Assembly (NCBI GenBank): GCA_030065975.1
Contig: JASJCN010000003.1
Coordinates: 1-51,491, forward strand
DNA length: 51,491 nucleotides
Direction: 5' to 3'
From: Myxococcota bacterium
Lineage (GTDB): Bacteria > Myxococcota_A > UBA9160 > UBA6930
The position numbers and the translations under genes are program-made. Numbering within the stretch: position 1 is the first letter of the stretch; each line of letters opens with the position of its first letter. Positions 33,136 to 41,813 of this stretch are shown in pieces. A model generated the notes under the pieces. The model made no database searches. It was not told the DNA's origin and worked only from the letters and a program-made list of their open reading frames with translations.

Positions 33136-33238
33136 GCACCCACCCCCACGGGCCCCGCGACGAGCGCGGCCCCGGGCGTCCGAGCCGGCGCCCGCCCGCC
33201 GGACGCAAGGACGCACGTCCCCACGCCGCCGAGCGGCG

Positions 33239-33718
33239 TCAGGGGATCGGCGGCACGGCTCCTGGAGGCGTCGGAGGTTGTAGCGTGCCCGACCGCTCGA
33301 AGCGCAGGCTGCCGCGGACGCCTGGCCGCAGGATGCGCCCTCGGAGCTCGTAGTCGAGGTCGGTCCGGTCGCTGACGATCAGCAGCTGGCGGAAGATGTC
33401 GAAGAGAGTCGTCGTCGCCGTCACTTGCACCACGCCCTCTCCGAGGCGCGGAATGGTGAGACGCTCGCTGCTCACGCCGCGAGTCAGCCGGGCTCCGTTG
33501 ACGTCCAGCGTGAAGTCGACGCCGTCGATCTCCAGCGCCGTGTCGTTGGGGTTCAGGACCCGGAGCTGGACGAGGAAGCGTTGCTCGAGTGCGCCGCCGG
33601 GAAGCGGCGCCAGCCCGATCAGGAACACCTCGGGCGCTTCGAAGCGGCTGCCGAGAGACGCACACCCGGGCACGGTGAGGAGCAGCAGCAGAAGCGGAGC
33701 GAGCGCTCTTCGCGTCAT
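33239..33718 (-). CDS. LEA type 2 family lipoprotein
   Basis: 159 residues. The signal peptide ends in a lipobox, LTVPGC, so Cys19 is probably lipidated. The mature part has the water-stress/LEA2 beta-sandwich pattern: FLVQLRVLNPNDTALEIDGVDFTLDVNGARLTRGVS. The tail is Pro-rich. LEA2-type lipoproteins are usually periplasmic and of unknown function. It starts 8 bp after the stop of the DUF5718 gene and may be translated from the same mRNA. Confidence 0.8.
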   Translation of the reverse strand: MTRRALAPLLLLLLTVPGCASLGSRFEAPEVFLIGLAPLPGGALEQRFLVQLRVLNPNDTALEIDGVDFTLDVNGARLTRGVSSERLTIPRLGEGVVQVTATTTLFDIFRQLLIVSDRTDLDYELRGRILRPGVRGSLRFERSGTLQPPTPPGAVPPIP

Positions 33719-33726
33719 GGGACCCT

Positions 33727-34578
33727 CTACACCACCCGCTGTCGCAGCAGCGAGATGCCTCGGGGAAGGGACGCCGCCGGGTCGCCCAGCAGCTCGCGAA
33801 GCGCATCCTTCGAGATCCGCTCCGCGTCGTAGACGGCGACGAGCACCTCGTCGCCGCGCTCGAGGAAGGTGCACTCGCCGAGATCGGTGTAGCGGGTCGC
33901 GCCGATGCTGATCAGCGCTCGTGCCGGGCGGCCCGCGACCTCGATCCAGCGCGAGAGGTCTTCGAGGGGGCCCCCGTCGCGCTGCTCGCGAAGCCGGTCG
34001 ACGAGCCAGTCGAGCAGCCGCTGGCCGAAGTAGCTGTAGCTCTCGACCGGGCTGTCGACGCCATACTCGAGGAGCTCATCCCCGCGGCGCAGCCAGCAGC
34101 CCAGGCGGTACGTGCGGAGGGCTCCGCCTTCGCGCAGCCCGTCGAGCTCGACGAAGGAACGGGCGGTGCCCTTCGAGGCCGGGCCCCAGTTCTTCTTCTC
34201 GCTGATCTTCTTCGCGCCTTCACGCCGGATCGAGCAATCGTTGTGGGCCATGGCGCGAAGCGGCGTGATGGAGGAGACGCGGCCGCCCTCGTCGTAGCCG
34301 AGCTCGCAGAGCAGGGCGACTTCGGGCTCGATCTGGTGCTTCTCGTCGTCCGAGCCCAGCCGGATCTCGGAGTCCGAGACCGGGTAGGTGTGCAGGAAGT
34401 GCTCGCCGCCCCCGGGCACGTAGAAGGGGAACACGCCCTTCGGAGCCTCCGGGTCGGCCACCTCGACGTCCACGAAGTCGCTCGCCTCGCCGGCCTGCTC
34501 GAGGTGCCCCGCGAAGTTCCCGGCCACCCCGATCCCGATCGCTTCCTCGTACAACGCGCTTCCCCCCGCTTTCCGCAC
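33727..34578 (-). CDS. DUF5718 family protein
   Basis: 283 residues; AIGIGVAGNFAGHLEQAGEASDF at the N-terminus is the hallmark of this uncharacterised family, followed by FPFYVPG, RLGSDDEKHQIEPEVALLCEL, MAHNDCSIRREGAKKISEKKNWGPASKG and the C-terminal CTFLERGDEVLVAVYD. The conserved DDEKHQIEPE and HNDCS blocks recall fumarylacetoacetate hydrolase-like metal sites, an impression only. GTG at 34578 with GAGG nearby is used; TTG at 34554 after GGGGGGA is an alternative nearer the family start. Confidence 0.78.
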   Translation of the reverse strand: MRKAGGSALYEEAIGIGVAGNFAGHLEQAGEASDFVDVEVADPEAPKGVFPFYVPGGGEHFLHTYPVSDSEIRLGSDDEKHQIEPEVALLCELGYDEGGRVSSITPLRAMAHNDCSIRREGAKKISEKKNWGPASKGTARSFVELDGLREGGALRTYRLGCWLRRGDELLEYGVDSPVESYSYFGQRLLDWLVDRLREQRDGGPLEDLSRWIEVAGRPARALISIGATRYTDLGECTFLERGDEVLVAVYDAERISKDALRELLGDPAASLPRGISLLRQRVV

Positions 34579-34623
34579 AGGTCCTCTTCGGGCCGGGAGG
34601 ATGGGCTCTCGTCCCCGAGCTGT

Positions 34624-35904
34624 CTAGCCGGGCGGGCCGGCACCCATGGCGGCCAGGACGTTGGCGCGGCCGCCGAGGGAGTGGGCGATGCCCGAGAGGA
34701 AGGAGAAGACCCGGCCGACCAGCACGAAGTCGCTGGGGACGCGCACCACGGGATTCTCGCGGATGGCGTCGAACAGCTCGTCGGTCATCTCCTCGGTGAA
34801 CTCGCCCTCGAAGCTGCCGGTGTCGCTGCGCCGCAGCATGCGTCGCGCGATGAACAGGTAGGTGTCCGTGTCGCCCGTCTTCGTCTCGAAGCCGAGCTCC
34901 TGGAACGCGCGGATCATGGCCGCCTCGTTCAGGGTCATCAGCGAGAACATCAGCTCGAAGAGCCCGAGGCCGTAGCCCTCGGGCAGCTCCTTGCTGAGCC
35001 CGAAGTCGAGCAGGATCAGCTCGCGGTCCTCCGTGATCATCAGGTTGCCCGGGTGGGGATCGGCCTGGAAGAAGCCCGCGGCCAGGATCATGCGCACGTA
35101 GGCGTCCATCAGGTCCTGCACCACGTCGGCCGGGTCGATGCCCGCGGCGCGGATGGCGTCGACGTCCGTGATCTTCATGCCCGAGACGCGCTCCATCACG
35201 AGCAGCCGCTTCGTGCTCCACTCGGTGTAGACGTCCGGCACCTTCACGTGGTCGTTCTCGGCGAAGAGCTCCTTCACGCGCAGGCCGCTACGGGCCTCCC
35301 GCTCGAAGTCGAGCTCGTAGCCGAGGTGGGTCGTGAGCTCGGTGAGCAGCGGCAAGAGCTCGAGCGGGTCGGTGTCGAACCACTCGTAGATGATGCAGGC
35401 GCGCCGCATGTTGCGGAGGTCGGTGTGGACGATCTCTTCGATGTCCGGGTACTGCACCTTGACGGCCACCTCGCGGCCGTCGCGCAGGCGCGCCGCGTGC
35501 ACCTGGGCCAGCGACGCTGCGGCAATGGGCTCGTGCTCGAAGGACTCGAACACGGCGTCCAGGGGCTTCCCGAGCTCGCCCTCGACCGCCGCCCGGACCT
35601 CCTCCCAGCTCTTGGCCGGCACCGAGTCGTGGCACTGCTTCAGGCGCTCCACGAACTCCGGCGGGAACATGTCCGAGCGGGTGGCGACGGCCTGGCACAT
35701 CTTGATGATCACGCCGCGCATGCGCAGGGCGCAGGCGAGGATCCAGTCCGCGGCCTTGGCGTGCTTGCGGTCCAGGCGCTCCTTGCTGATCTCCGGGCGG
35801 CGGAGCCAGCGCCGCAACAGCTCCTCGGGCTTGTAGAGCAGCCACAGGCGGCCCGCGAGCCAGAAGACCAGGATGGAGCGCTGGAGCCTCTCGAGCCGCT
35901 TCAC
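34624..35904 (-). CDS. UbiB/AarF (ABC1) family atypical kinase
   Basis: 426 residues. Features of the UbiB protein-kinase-like fold: the Ala-rich loop AAASLAQVHAARL, the Lys in VAVKVQYP, the catalytic-loop QADPHPGNLMI, and LLDFGLS. The family's N-terminal KxGQ motif, normally invariant, reads Lys68-Met-Cys70-Gln, so Gly is replaced by Cys. UbiB proteins act as ATPases in quinone or lipid handling at membranes. GTG at 35904 overlaps the TGA of the ferritin-like gene (GTGA), so the two are translationally coupled. Confidence 0.85.
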   Translation of the reverse strand: MKRLERLQRSILVFWLAGRLWLLYKPEELLRRWLRRPEISKERLDRKHAKAADWILACALRMRGVIIKMCQAVATRSDMFPPEFVERLKQCHDSVPAKSWEEVRAAVEGELGKPLDAVFESFEHEPIAAASLAQVHAARLRDGREVAVKVQYPDIEEIVHTDLRNMRRACIIYEWFDTDPLELLPLLTELTTHLGYELDFEREARSGLRVKELFAENDHVKVPDVYTEWSTKRLLVMERVSGMKITDVDAIRAAGIDPADVVQDLMDAYVRMILAAGFFQADPHPGNLMITEDRELILLDFGLSKELPEGYGLGLFELMFSLMTLNEAAMIRAFQELGFETKTGDTDTYLFIARRMLRRSDTGSFEGEFTEEMTDELFDAIRENPVVRVPSDFVLVGRVFSFLSGIAHSLGGRANVLAAMGAGPPG

Positions 35905-36986
35905 CCTTCGGCCGACGTCGCGGGCTCGAAGCCGGTGCGCGCGGGCGGGTTCCAGTCGGCCTCGAGGGAGTCGAACTCCTCGAGCAGGGCCTTCGGGTTG
36001 GCGGCGACCTTCATGGCCTCGGCCAGGTTCTCGCGCAGGTCCGCCTGCTGCTCGCTGCGTCGAGTGGTCGTCATGTTGCGCAGGATGCGGTGCAGCAGGC
36101 CGTCGACGACCTCGCGGCCCGCGATGGTGCCCCCGTCGACCGTCCGCAGGGTGCGTGCGCGCACCTCGGAGAGCGCCGTCCGCAGGTACTCGACGTGGGG
36201 ATTCTCGTCGCTGCGGATGTGGCGCACCATGTCGCCGGCCTCCTTCGGAGCCGCCGACACCTTGGGGTCGGAGAGCACGCGCTCGCCCCAGTCGAAGGTG
36301 CCCTCGGCGAAGATCTCGACGACGAGCACCTGGGACATCATCTGCAGCAGGCGCTCGAGGGTGGGATCGAGCTGGGGGAAGGGGCGCTTGGCCTTCTGGC
36401 GCTGCCCGCTGCGGCCCATCATCCGCATCAACACGTCGCCCGGGATGTGCGGGCTCTCGAGGGCGAGGTCGCGCGCGGCCTCCCACATCTGCTTGTGGCC
36501 GCCCTCGTCCTTGTAGCCGGACTCGTCGCGGGCGTGGGCCTCGAAGAGGCCCTGGTCGAGGTGCGCGAGCGCCGTGCCCTCGACCGGCTCGACGATCAGG
36601 CTCGTGAGGTCGGGCACCTTCACCTCGCGGATGATGGCGCCGAAGCCCTCGACGATGGAGATGATGGTGAGCGCCCGGGCCACCGGGTCGCGCACTCCGT
36701 GCTCGAGGAGCAGAGTGGCCTGCTCGACGCTCGGGTACTGGGGCGGCATCAGCGCGCGGTCGATCTCGATCAGCTCGTGGCCCTGGCTCGCGAGCTGCGC
36801 CTTCCAGGCCGTGATGGCCGGCGCGCGATGCAGGGTGCGCGGCGAGCGGTACTGGCCATCGGACTCGAAGCCCCCGTGACAGCGGACGCCGTTGGCGATC
36901 AGCGGCGCCTCGTAGTCGCCGCTGTCGAGCAGCTGCTCCGGCGTGTAGACGAGGCTCTCCGGCTCGGGAGTGGTGGCGGCGCTCAT
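35901..36986 (-). CDS. Ferritin-like (diiron) candidate protein, partner of the UbiB-type kinase
   Basis: 361 mostly helical residues. I do not recognise a named family, but two ExxH motifs (Glu161-His164 in DEGGH; Glu261-His264 in DENPH) with intervening Glu224 and Glu228 (VVEIFAEG) and an earlier Glu113 give the ligand pattern of a four-helix diiron protein. Its gene is coupled to a UbiB-type kinase; in quinone synthesis UbiB-like kinases support hydroxylases, including the diiron COQ7 type. A role as an oxygenase on a lipid or quinone is therefore possible (inference). TTGGAGA is the ribosome binding site; an operator-like dyad and TACCCT lie upstream. Confidence 0.6.
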   Translation of the reverse strand: MSAATTPEPESLVYTPEQLLDSGDYEAPLIANGVRCHGGFESDGQYRSPRTLHRAPAITAWKAQLASQGHELIEIDRALMPPQYPSVEQATLLLEHGVRDPVARALTIISIVEGFGAIIREVKVPDLTSLIVEPVEGTALAHLDQGLFEAHARDESGYKDEGGHKQMWEAARDLALESPHIPGDVLMRMMGRSGQRQKAKRPFPQLDPTLERLLQMMSQVLVVEIFAEGTFDWGERVLSDPKVSAAPKEAGDMVRHIRSDENPHVEYLRTALSEVRARTLRTVDGGTIAGREVVDGLLHRILRNMTTTRRSEQQADLRENLAEAMKVAANPKALLEEFDSLEADWNPPARTGFEPATSAEG

Positions 36987-37028
36987 CGGGTCTCCAAGGG
37001 GGGCGCGGGATGGGGTGCGGGGAGCTCT

Positions 37029-37052
37029 TGAACGGTGGTTCAGTGAAGGGTA
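37029..37052 (-). promoter_or_regulatory. Promoter and TetR-like operator of the diiron/UbiB operon
   Basis: On the minus strand TACCCT (37052-37047) is followed by TGAACCACCGTTCA (37042-37029), a perfect 5-4-5 dyad, at the expected transcription start. The site would let a repressor block the operon. Confidence 0.55.
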
Positions 37053-37079
37053 GCGCGCTGCGAAGGTCCTGCTCGGTGC

Positions 37080-38546
37080 TCAGGCGGGCTCGGGCGGACT
37101 CGCGGCCGCGCGCCGCTCCGCCAGCGCCTCGAGGGTCTTCTCGTGGCCGGCCCGGGTGATCCGGTAGCGCGAGACGAAGATCAGCGTCAGCAGGTAGAGG
37201 CCGGTGAGACCGGGGCCGACCACCAGCCCAAGGGCGCGGATCTTCTCCGGGGCCACCTCGCCGATCTCGGCGCCGCGAGGGAACGCGATCACGTCGAGGC
37301 CGATCCCCGCGACGAGGCTGCCGAGGCCCGAGGTCGCCTTGGAGGCGAAGGCGATCGCGGAGGTGAAGATGCCCTCCTGGCGCCGGCCCGTCTCGAGCTC
37401 GTTCTCGTCGACTACGTCGGCAACCATCGAGGAGAAGGTGATGCCGATCGCGACCACCGTGGCGACCAGGATGCACGAGTGTCCGAGGATCAGCCAGAGC
37501 AACAGCGGGTCGCCGTTCTCGGGCATCACGCCCAGCAGCCGCAGGAAGATCGGCAGCGGGCCGAACAGGATGGCGAAGGTGGCCATTCCGATGCAGGCGC
37601 GCTTCTTCTCGAAGCGCTCGGTGATGGGGCGGGTGAGGGCGAAGGCGACGAGTATGCCCACCACGACGCCGTAGAGGAGGGTCGCGATCTGGGAGGTGGT
37701 GAAGCCCCAGAAGTAGGTGTTCACGTAGAGGCCGACGACGTCGCTGAACCCGCCCGCCACCGACGCGATGATCGCCGCGAACACGAGGTTCGCGTACGAG
37801 CGGTTCTGCAGCACTGGGCGCAGCTCTTCGCCGAAGCGAGTGAGGGTGAAGGGTTGGGCCGGCGGCGGTGGCTTGAGTCTCGGGATCAGGCGATGGGTTC
37901 CGCCGGCACACAAGAGGATGGCGCCGAAGATGAAGCACGCTCCGGTGATCGCGAGGTCGCCATAGCCCGAAGGGTCGAGACGCCCGTCGGCGAAGCCCTC
38001 CGAGGGCGCCAGGAAGACCTGGTAGCCGATGAACGAGAAGGAGAGGCCCCCGATCCAGCCGAACAGGAAACGCCAGCTCACGAGGGTCGTGCGCTCGTCG
38101 TAGTCCTCGGTCAGTTCGGCGACCATGGCGCTGCTCGGGATCATGAAGAGCGTCATGGCGACGCGGACGCCCACCGCGAAGGTCGCGAGCCACAGGAAGA
38201 GCCCTTGCTCGCCCAGACCCTCGGGCGGGTGGAAGAGGGCCACGAAGCAGAGCGCCATCGGCAGTGCCGACGCGTACATGTAGGGATGGCGGCGGCCGAG
38301 GCGCGTGCGCGTGTCGTCGGAGAGCGCGCCCACCAGCGGGTCGGTGACGGCGTCGACGCAGAGCGCGACGAAGATGGCGAGGCCGCTGGCCGTGCCGGAG
38401 AGCCCGAGCACGTTGTTGTAGTAGAAGAGCAGGAAGACGTTGAAGGCGGTGTTCTTGGTGCCTTCGGCGACCGACCCGACCCCGTAGAAGAAGCGCGTGG
38501 AGAGCGGCGTGCGCTGTGGCGTGGCCTGGGGCGTGCCTTCGGACAT
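37080..38546 (-). CDS. MFS transporter, GPH (MelB-like) cation symporter family
   Basis: 488 residues, 12 helices. The N-terminal half has the GPH signature: YGVGSVAEGTKNTAFNVFLLFYYNNVLGLS, then DAVTDPLVGALSDDTRTRLGRRHPYMY, whose Asp residues bind the coupling cation in MelB. The substrate may be a sugar, glycoside or amphipathic compound; next to steroid-type CoA ligases an amphipathic acid is possible. TACGCT lies eight bases before the ATG, so it has its own promoter despite lying 43 bp after the second ligase gene. Confidence 0.85.
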   Translation of the reverse strand: MSEGTPQATPQRTPLSTRFFYGVGSVAEGTKNTAFNVFLLFYYNNVLGLSGTASGLAIFVALCVDAVTDPLVGALSDDTRTRLGRRHPYMYASALPMALCFVALFHPPEGLGEQGLFLWLATFAVGVRVAMTLFMIPSSAMVAELTEDYDERTTLVSWRFLFGWIGGLSFSFIGYQVFLAPSEGFADGRLDPSGYGDLAITGACFIFGAILLCAGGTHRLIPRLKPPPPAQPFTLTRFGEELRPVLQNRSYANLVFAAIIASVAGGFSDVVGLYVNTYFWGFTTSQIATLLYGVVVGILVAFALTRPITERFEKKRACIGMATFAILFGPLPIFLRLLGVMPENGDPLLLWLILGHSCILVATVVAIGITFSSMVADVVDENELETGRRQEGIFTSAIAFASKATSGLGSLVAGIGLDVIAFPRGAEIGEVAPEKIRALGLVVGPGLTGLYLLTLIFVSRYRITRAGHEKTLEALAERRAAASPPEPA

Positions 38547-38554
38547 GGCCGTCG

Positions 38555-38560
38555 AGCGTA
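38555..38560 (-). promoter_or_regulatory. Putative -10 element (leaderless) of the GPH symporter gene
   Basis: TACGCT on the minus strand eight bases upstream of the ATG at 38546. Confidence 0.38.
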
Positions 38561-38589
38561 GCCCGGCCGAGGGATCCCGGTGCCCGGGC

Positions 38590-40113
38590 TCAAGAGCCGG
38601 TGGCGAAGCGCTCCCGGAGCGCGTTCTTCAGCACCTTGCCCGATGCGTTGCGTGGGAGGACGGAGACGACCTCGAGCCGTTCCGGATGGGAGCGCCGGGA
38701 GAGGCCTCGCGCGTCCAGGAAGTTCGAGAGCTCCTGCAGCTCCGGAGCTGCAGTATCGCCTTCGAGCACGGCCACCGCGCAGGCGATCTCGCCCGCGGCC
38801 GGGTCCGGGATCCCGATCACCGCGACGTCGGCGATGGCGGGGTGGTCGAAGAGCAGGTCCTCCACCTGGCGGGCGCTGATGTTCTCGCCCTTGCGGACGA
38901 TCACGTCCTTCAGCCGGCCCGTCACGATCAGATGCCCCTCGGCGTCGAGACGCCCGAGGTCGCCGCTGCGAAGGAAGCCCTCGGCGTCGAAGGCGGCGGC
39001 ATCCAGTTTGCCGTCCACGTAGCCGAGCATGCACTGCGGGCCCTTCAGTCGGATCTCGCCCTCTTCGCCGGCGCCGAGACGCGAGCCGTCCGCGCCGGCG
39101 ATCTTCACGTCCACGCCTTCGGTGGCGCGACCTTCGGTGTGGGCGAGCTTCTCGTCCGCGTCGTCGATCGCGCCGAGCACGGCGATGGGGAACTCCGTCA
39201 TCCCGTAGCCCGAGACGATCCCGGCGCCGCCCATCTCGCGCTTGATGTCGTGGTGGAGCCTGGGAGGCTTCGGCGCGCCTCCGCCCGGGAAGCTGCGAAC
39301 GTTGCGGAACAGCGGCTGCCCGGGCTGCTTCCGCTGTGCGGCCAGGTAGGCCTGGTGGAAGACGGTGCCCGCCGTCGCCTGGGTGACGCCGTGGGCCGCG
39401 AGCCGGGCCGGGGTCTCGACCGGGTCGAAGACGGGCTCGACGATCAGTGAGCAGCCCACGAGCATGCTGGTGAAGAGCCAGCCGATGCCCCCGATGTGGG
39501 TCACGGGAAACACCATGGCGACGCGGTCGCTCGGCTCGAGGGCGTAGCGCTGGGCCATGGCCACGCCCGACGCGCCCACGCTCGGGTCGCTGTGTCGGGC
39601 GCCCTTCGGATCCGCGGTCGTGCCCGAGCTGTAGAAGCTCCAGCGCCAGTCCTCCTTACCCGAGGCGGCCGCCCTGCCGCGCGGCTCGAGCCCGAGCAGG
39701 GCGTCGCGCCGGACCACCTCGATGCCGCTTCCGGCGGTGAGCTCGTTCGCCATCGCCTCGTGATCGAAGCCGCGCCAGGTGCCGGGCACGATGAAGAGCT
39801 CGGGCTCGAGCTCGCCCAGGATGAAGCCGACCTCGCGCTCGCGGAGCATGGGCAGGATCGGGTTCTGGTTCGCGCCGAGGCGCGCGAGCGCCCCGGCCAG
39901 CACCAGCGACTCGAGGGTCGTCGGGAGCTGCCAGGAGACCCGGGACCCCACGCCGATTCCTCGCGCCTCGAGCGCGCCGGCGACCTGCACGGCGGCGTCG
40001 CGGTAGCCGCGAAAGCTGATCTCGCGATCGAGATGATCGATGGCGAAGCGGGCGTCGGGTGTCGCGGCGGTGCGCTCGCAGACGAGCGCCCAGAGTCCGG
40101 AGTCGGGATTCAC
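38590..40113 (-). CDS. Acyl-CoA synthetase / AMP-dependent ligase
   Basis: 507 residues of the ANL superfamily. P-loop SSGTTADPKG, adenine motif GYGMTEFP, hinge SGDLGRLDAEGHLIVTGRLKD and the C-terminal catalytic Lys in NASGKVLK are present. GTG at 40113 overlaps the TGA of the FadD3-like gene (GTGA), so both ligases are translated from one mRNA. It activates a carboxylic acid to its CoA thioester; substrate unknown, possibly a side-chain or secondary ring fragment. Confidence 0.87.
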   Translation of the reverse strand: MNPDSGLWALVCERTAATPDARFAIDHLDREISFRGYRDAAVQVAGALEARGIGVGSRVSWQLPTTLESLVLAGALARLGANQNPILPMLREREVGFILGELEPELFIVPGTWRGFDHEAMANELTAGSGIEVVRRDALLGLEPRGRAAASGKEDWRWSFYSSGTTADPKGARHSDPSVGASGVAMAQRYALEPSDRVAMVFPVTHIGGIGWLFTSMLVGCSLIVEPVFDPVETPARLAAHGVTQATAGTVFHQAYLAAQRKQPGQPLFRNVRSFPGGGAPKPPRLHHDIKREMGGAGIVSGYGMTEFPIAVLGAIDDADEKLAHTEGRATEGVDVKIAGADGSRLGAGEEGEIRLKGPQCMLGYVDGKLDAAAFDAEGFLRSGDLGRLDAEGHLIVTGRLKDVIVRKGENISARQVEDLLFDHPAIADVAVIGIPDPAAGEIACAVAVLEGDTAAPELQELSNFLDARGLSRRSHPERLEVVSVLPRNASGKVLKNALRERFATGS

Positions 40114-41729
40114 GAGGCCTGGGCCTGCTCCCGCAGGGCGTACTTCAGCACCTTGCCCGACGCATTGGTGGGAAGCTCCGCGACCACCGCGAAGCGGCGC
40201 GGCACCTTGTAGTTCGCCATGCGCTCGCGGCACCAGTCGCGGAGCCCGTCCACGTCGATCTCCGCATCCGGTGCGGGCAGCAGGAACGCCATGCCGACCT
40301 CGCCCATGCGCTCGTCGGGGATGCCGACGACCGCGGCCTGGGCGATCTGCTCGTGCTCGAAGAGCGTGCTCTCGATCTCCGCGGGATACACGTTGAAGCC
40401 GCCGGAGATGAACATGTCCTTGATGCGGTCGGTGATGTCGATGTAGCCGCGATCGTCCATCACGGCGACGTCCCCGGTGTGGAGGAAGCCGTCTTCATCG
40501 ATGGCCTTCGCCGTCTCCTCGGGGTCCTCGAAGTAGCCGCGCATGACGTTGTAGCCGCGCACCCAGACCTCACCGGGCTCGCCGCGCGGCACCTCCTTGC
40601 CGTCGGCATCCACGCAGCGCACCTCGGTGCCCGGAATCGCCTTGCCCGAGGATCCCGAGATCGTCTCGGCGTCGTCGGCCGGCGTGCAGAGCGACACCAC
40701 GCCGCAGCTCTCGGTCAGGCCGTAGGCGGTGAGCACCGTCTCGAACCCGAGCTCCGACTTCATGCGGTGCACCAGCTCCACCGGGACCGGCGCGGCTCCG
40801 GTGACGGCGAGCCGCAGGCTCGAGAGATCGCGCTCGTTCCGCGAGGGGTCGGTGAGGATCGACTGGTAGAGCGTCGGCGGCCCGGGAAGGACGCTGATGC
40901 GCTCGTCGGCCACGCGCTCCAGCACTTGAGGCACGTCGAATACGAGGTGGGGGATCGCCGTCGCTCCGCGGATGATGCACGAGAGCCAGCCCGCCTTGTA
41001 GCCGAAGCTGTGGAAGAAGGGGTTGATGATCAGGTAGCGGTCGCCCTCGCCGAGGGTCACGCCCCGGCTCCAGGTGTCGAAGACGGCGAGGGTCTGCCCG
41101 TGAGCCGTCATCACGCCCTTCGGGTTCCCGGTGGTGCCGGACGTGAAGAGGATGTCGCACAGATCCTCGGGCTCGACGGACTCGGCGCGAGCGATGGCCT
41201 CGGACTCGGGAATCTCGTCGCCAAGAGTCAGGAACGTCTCGAAGTCGATCGCCCCCTCGCCGCTGCCCTGCAGCACGACGACGCGTTCGAGGTCGGGCAG
41301 GTCTTCACCGCGGATCGACTCGGCGTAGTTCGTGTCGAGGAAGTCGCCCACCGTGCACAGGATGCGCGCCCGGCTCTTGCGCAGGACGTAGCCGGCCTCG
41401 GCGGGCTTGAAGCGCGTGTTCATCGGCACCAGCACGGCGCCCGCCGACTGCAGGCCGATGGCGGCGACCACCCACTGATGCAGGTTGGGCGCCCAGATGG
41501 CGACGCGATCGCCCCGCTCGATGCCGGCCGCGAGGAACGCGCGCGTCGCGGCGAGCCCGCGCGCCGCGAGCTCGGCGAAGCCGAGCTCGACCGGCCCGTC
41601 CTCGATCGCCGGCCGGTCCGGCCAGAGCTCGGCGGCCCGGCGCACGGCGCGCGGGATGGTGAGCCGGGTCCAGTCCGGGTCGGGCCCCACGGGGAGGGGC
41701 TCTGAGTGAGCCGAAGGGGTCGAGGTCAC
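40110..41729 (-). CDS. fadD3: FadD3-like acyl-CoA ligase
   Basis: 539 residues, ANL superfamily. The P-loop FTSGTTGNPKG is near residues 195-205, with AYGLTESCG, TGDVAVMDDRGYIDITDRIKDM and the catalytic Lys526 in NASGKVLK. Sequence style and, above all, gene order suggest FadD3, which activates the bicyclic steroid remnant HIP (3aalpha-H-4alpha-(3'-propanoate)-7abeta-methylhexahydro-1,5-indanedione). It is divergent from an acyl-CoA dehydrogenase followed by an IpdF-like SDR, as in mycobacteria. GTG start; TAGGAT lies eight bases upstream, and the shared element lies in the same 84-bp intergenic region. Confidence 0.75.
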   Translation of the reverse strand: MTSTPSAHSEPLPVGPDPDWTRLTIPRAVRRAAELWPDRPAIEDGPVELGFAELAARGLAATRAFLAAGIERGDRVAIWAPNLHQWVVAAIGLQSAGAVLVPMNTRFKPAEAGYVLRKSRARILCTVGDFLDTNYAESIRGEDLPDLERVVVLQGSGEGAIDFETFLTLGDEIPESEAIARAESVEPEDLCDILFTSGTTGNPKGVMTAHGQTLAVFDTWSRGVTLGEGDRYLIINPFFHSFGYKAGWLSCIIRGATAIPHLVFDVPQVLERVADERISVLPGPPTLYQSILTDPSRNERDLSSLRLAVTGAAPVPVELVHRMKSELGFETVLTAYGLTESCGVVSLCTPADDAETISGSSGKAIPGTEVRCVDADGKEVPRGEPGEVWVRGYNVMRGYFEDPEETAKAIDEDGFLHTGDVAVMDDRGYIDITDRIKDMFISGGFNVYPAEIESTLFEHEQIAQAAVVGIPDERMGEVGMAFLLPAPDAEIDVDGLRDWCRERMANYKVPRRFAVVAELPTNASGKVLKYALREQAQAS

Positions 41730-41737
41730 GGGCTCCT

Positions 41738-41743
41738 ATCCTA
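41738..41743 (-). promoter_or_regulatory. Putative -10 element of the FadD3-like gene
   Basis: TAGGAT on the minus strand eight bases upstream of the GTG at 41729; an AGGAG three bases before the GTG overlaps it, so a leaderless or very short leader is possible. Confidence 0.38.
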
Positions 41744-41783
41744 GAGAAGGGCAGCCGAGTCGGGCCGCGCCGGATTGCTCACA

Positions 41784-41811
41784 TACGAGCCGTATCGTAT
41801 CGTAATTCCCG
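41784..41811. promoter_or_regulatory. Regulatory element shared with the 28.4-kb divergent promoter
   Basis: TACG (41784-41787), three bases, then CGTATCGTATCGTAATTCCC (41791-41810) and G. It matches 28383-28403 at 20 of 21 bases with the same spacing to TACG. It lies between the FadD3-like and FadE30-like genes and ends three bases before the ATG at 41814. The last TATCGT (41798-41803), ten bases before the ATG, may double as a -10, so a bound repressor would block transcription directly. Confidence 0.78.
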
Positions 41812-41813
41812 CG

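Noticed and set aside
34624-38193. Apparent 1189-residue fusion of a transporter-like region with the UbiB kinase
   Set aside because: Only the last 426 codons are kinase; the upstream part is an out-of-frame reading of the diiron and GPH genes. The GTG at 35904 overlapping the previous stop explains the gene.
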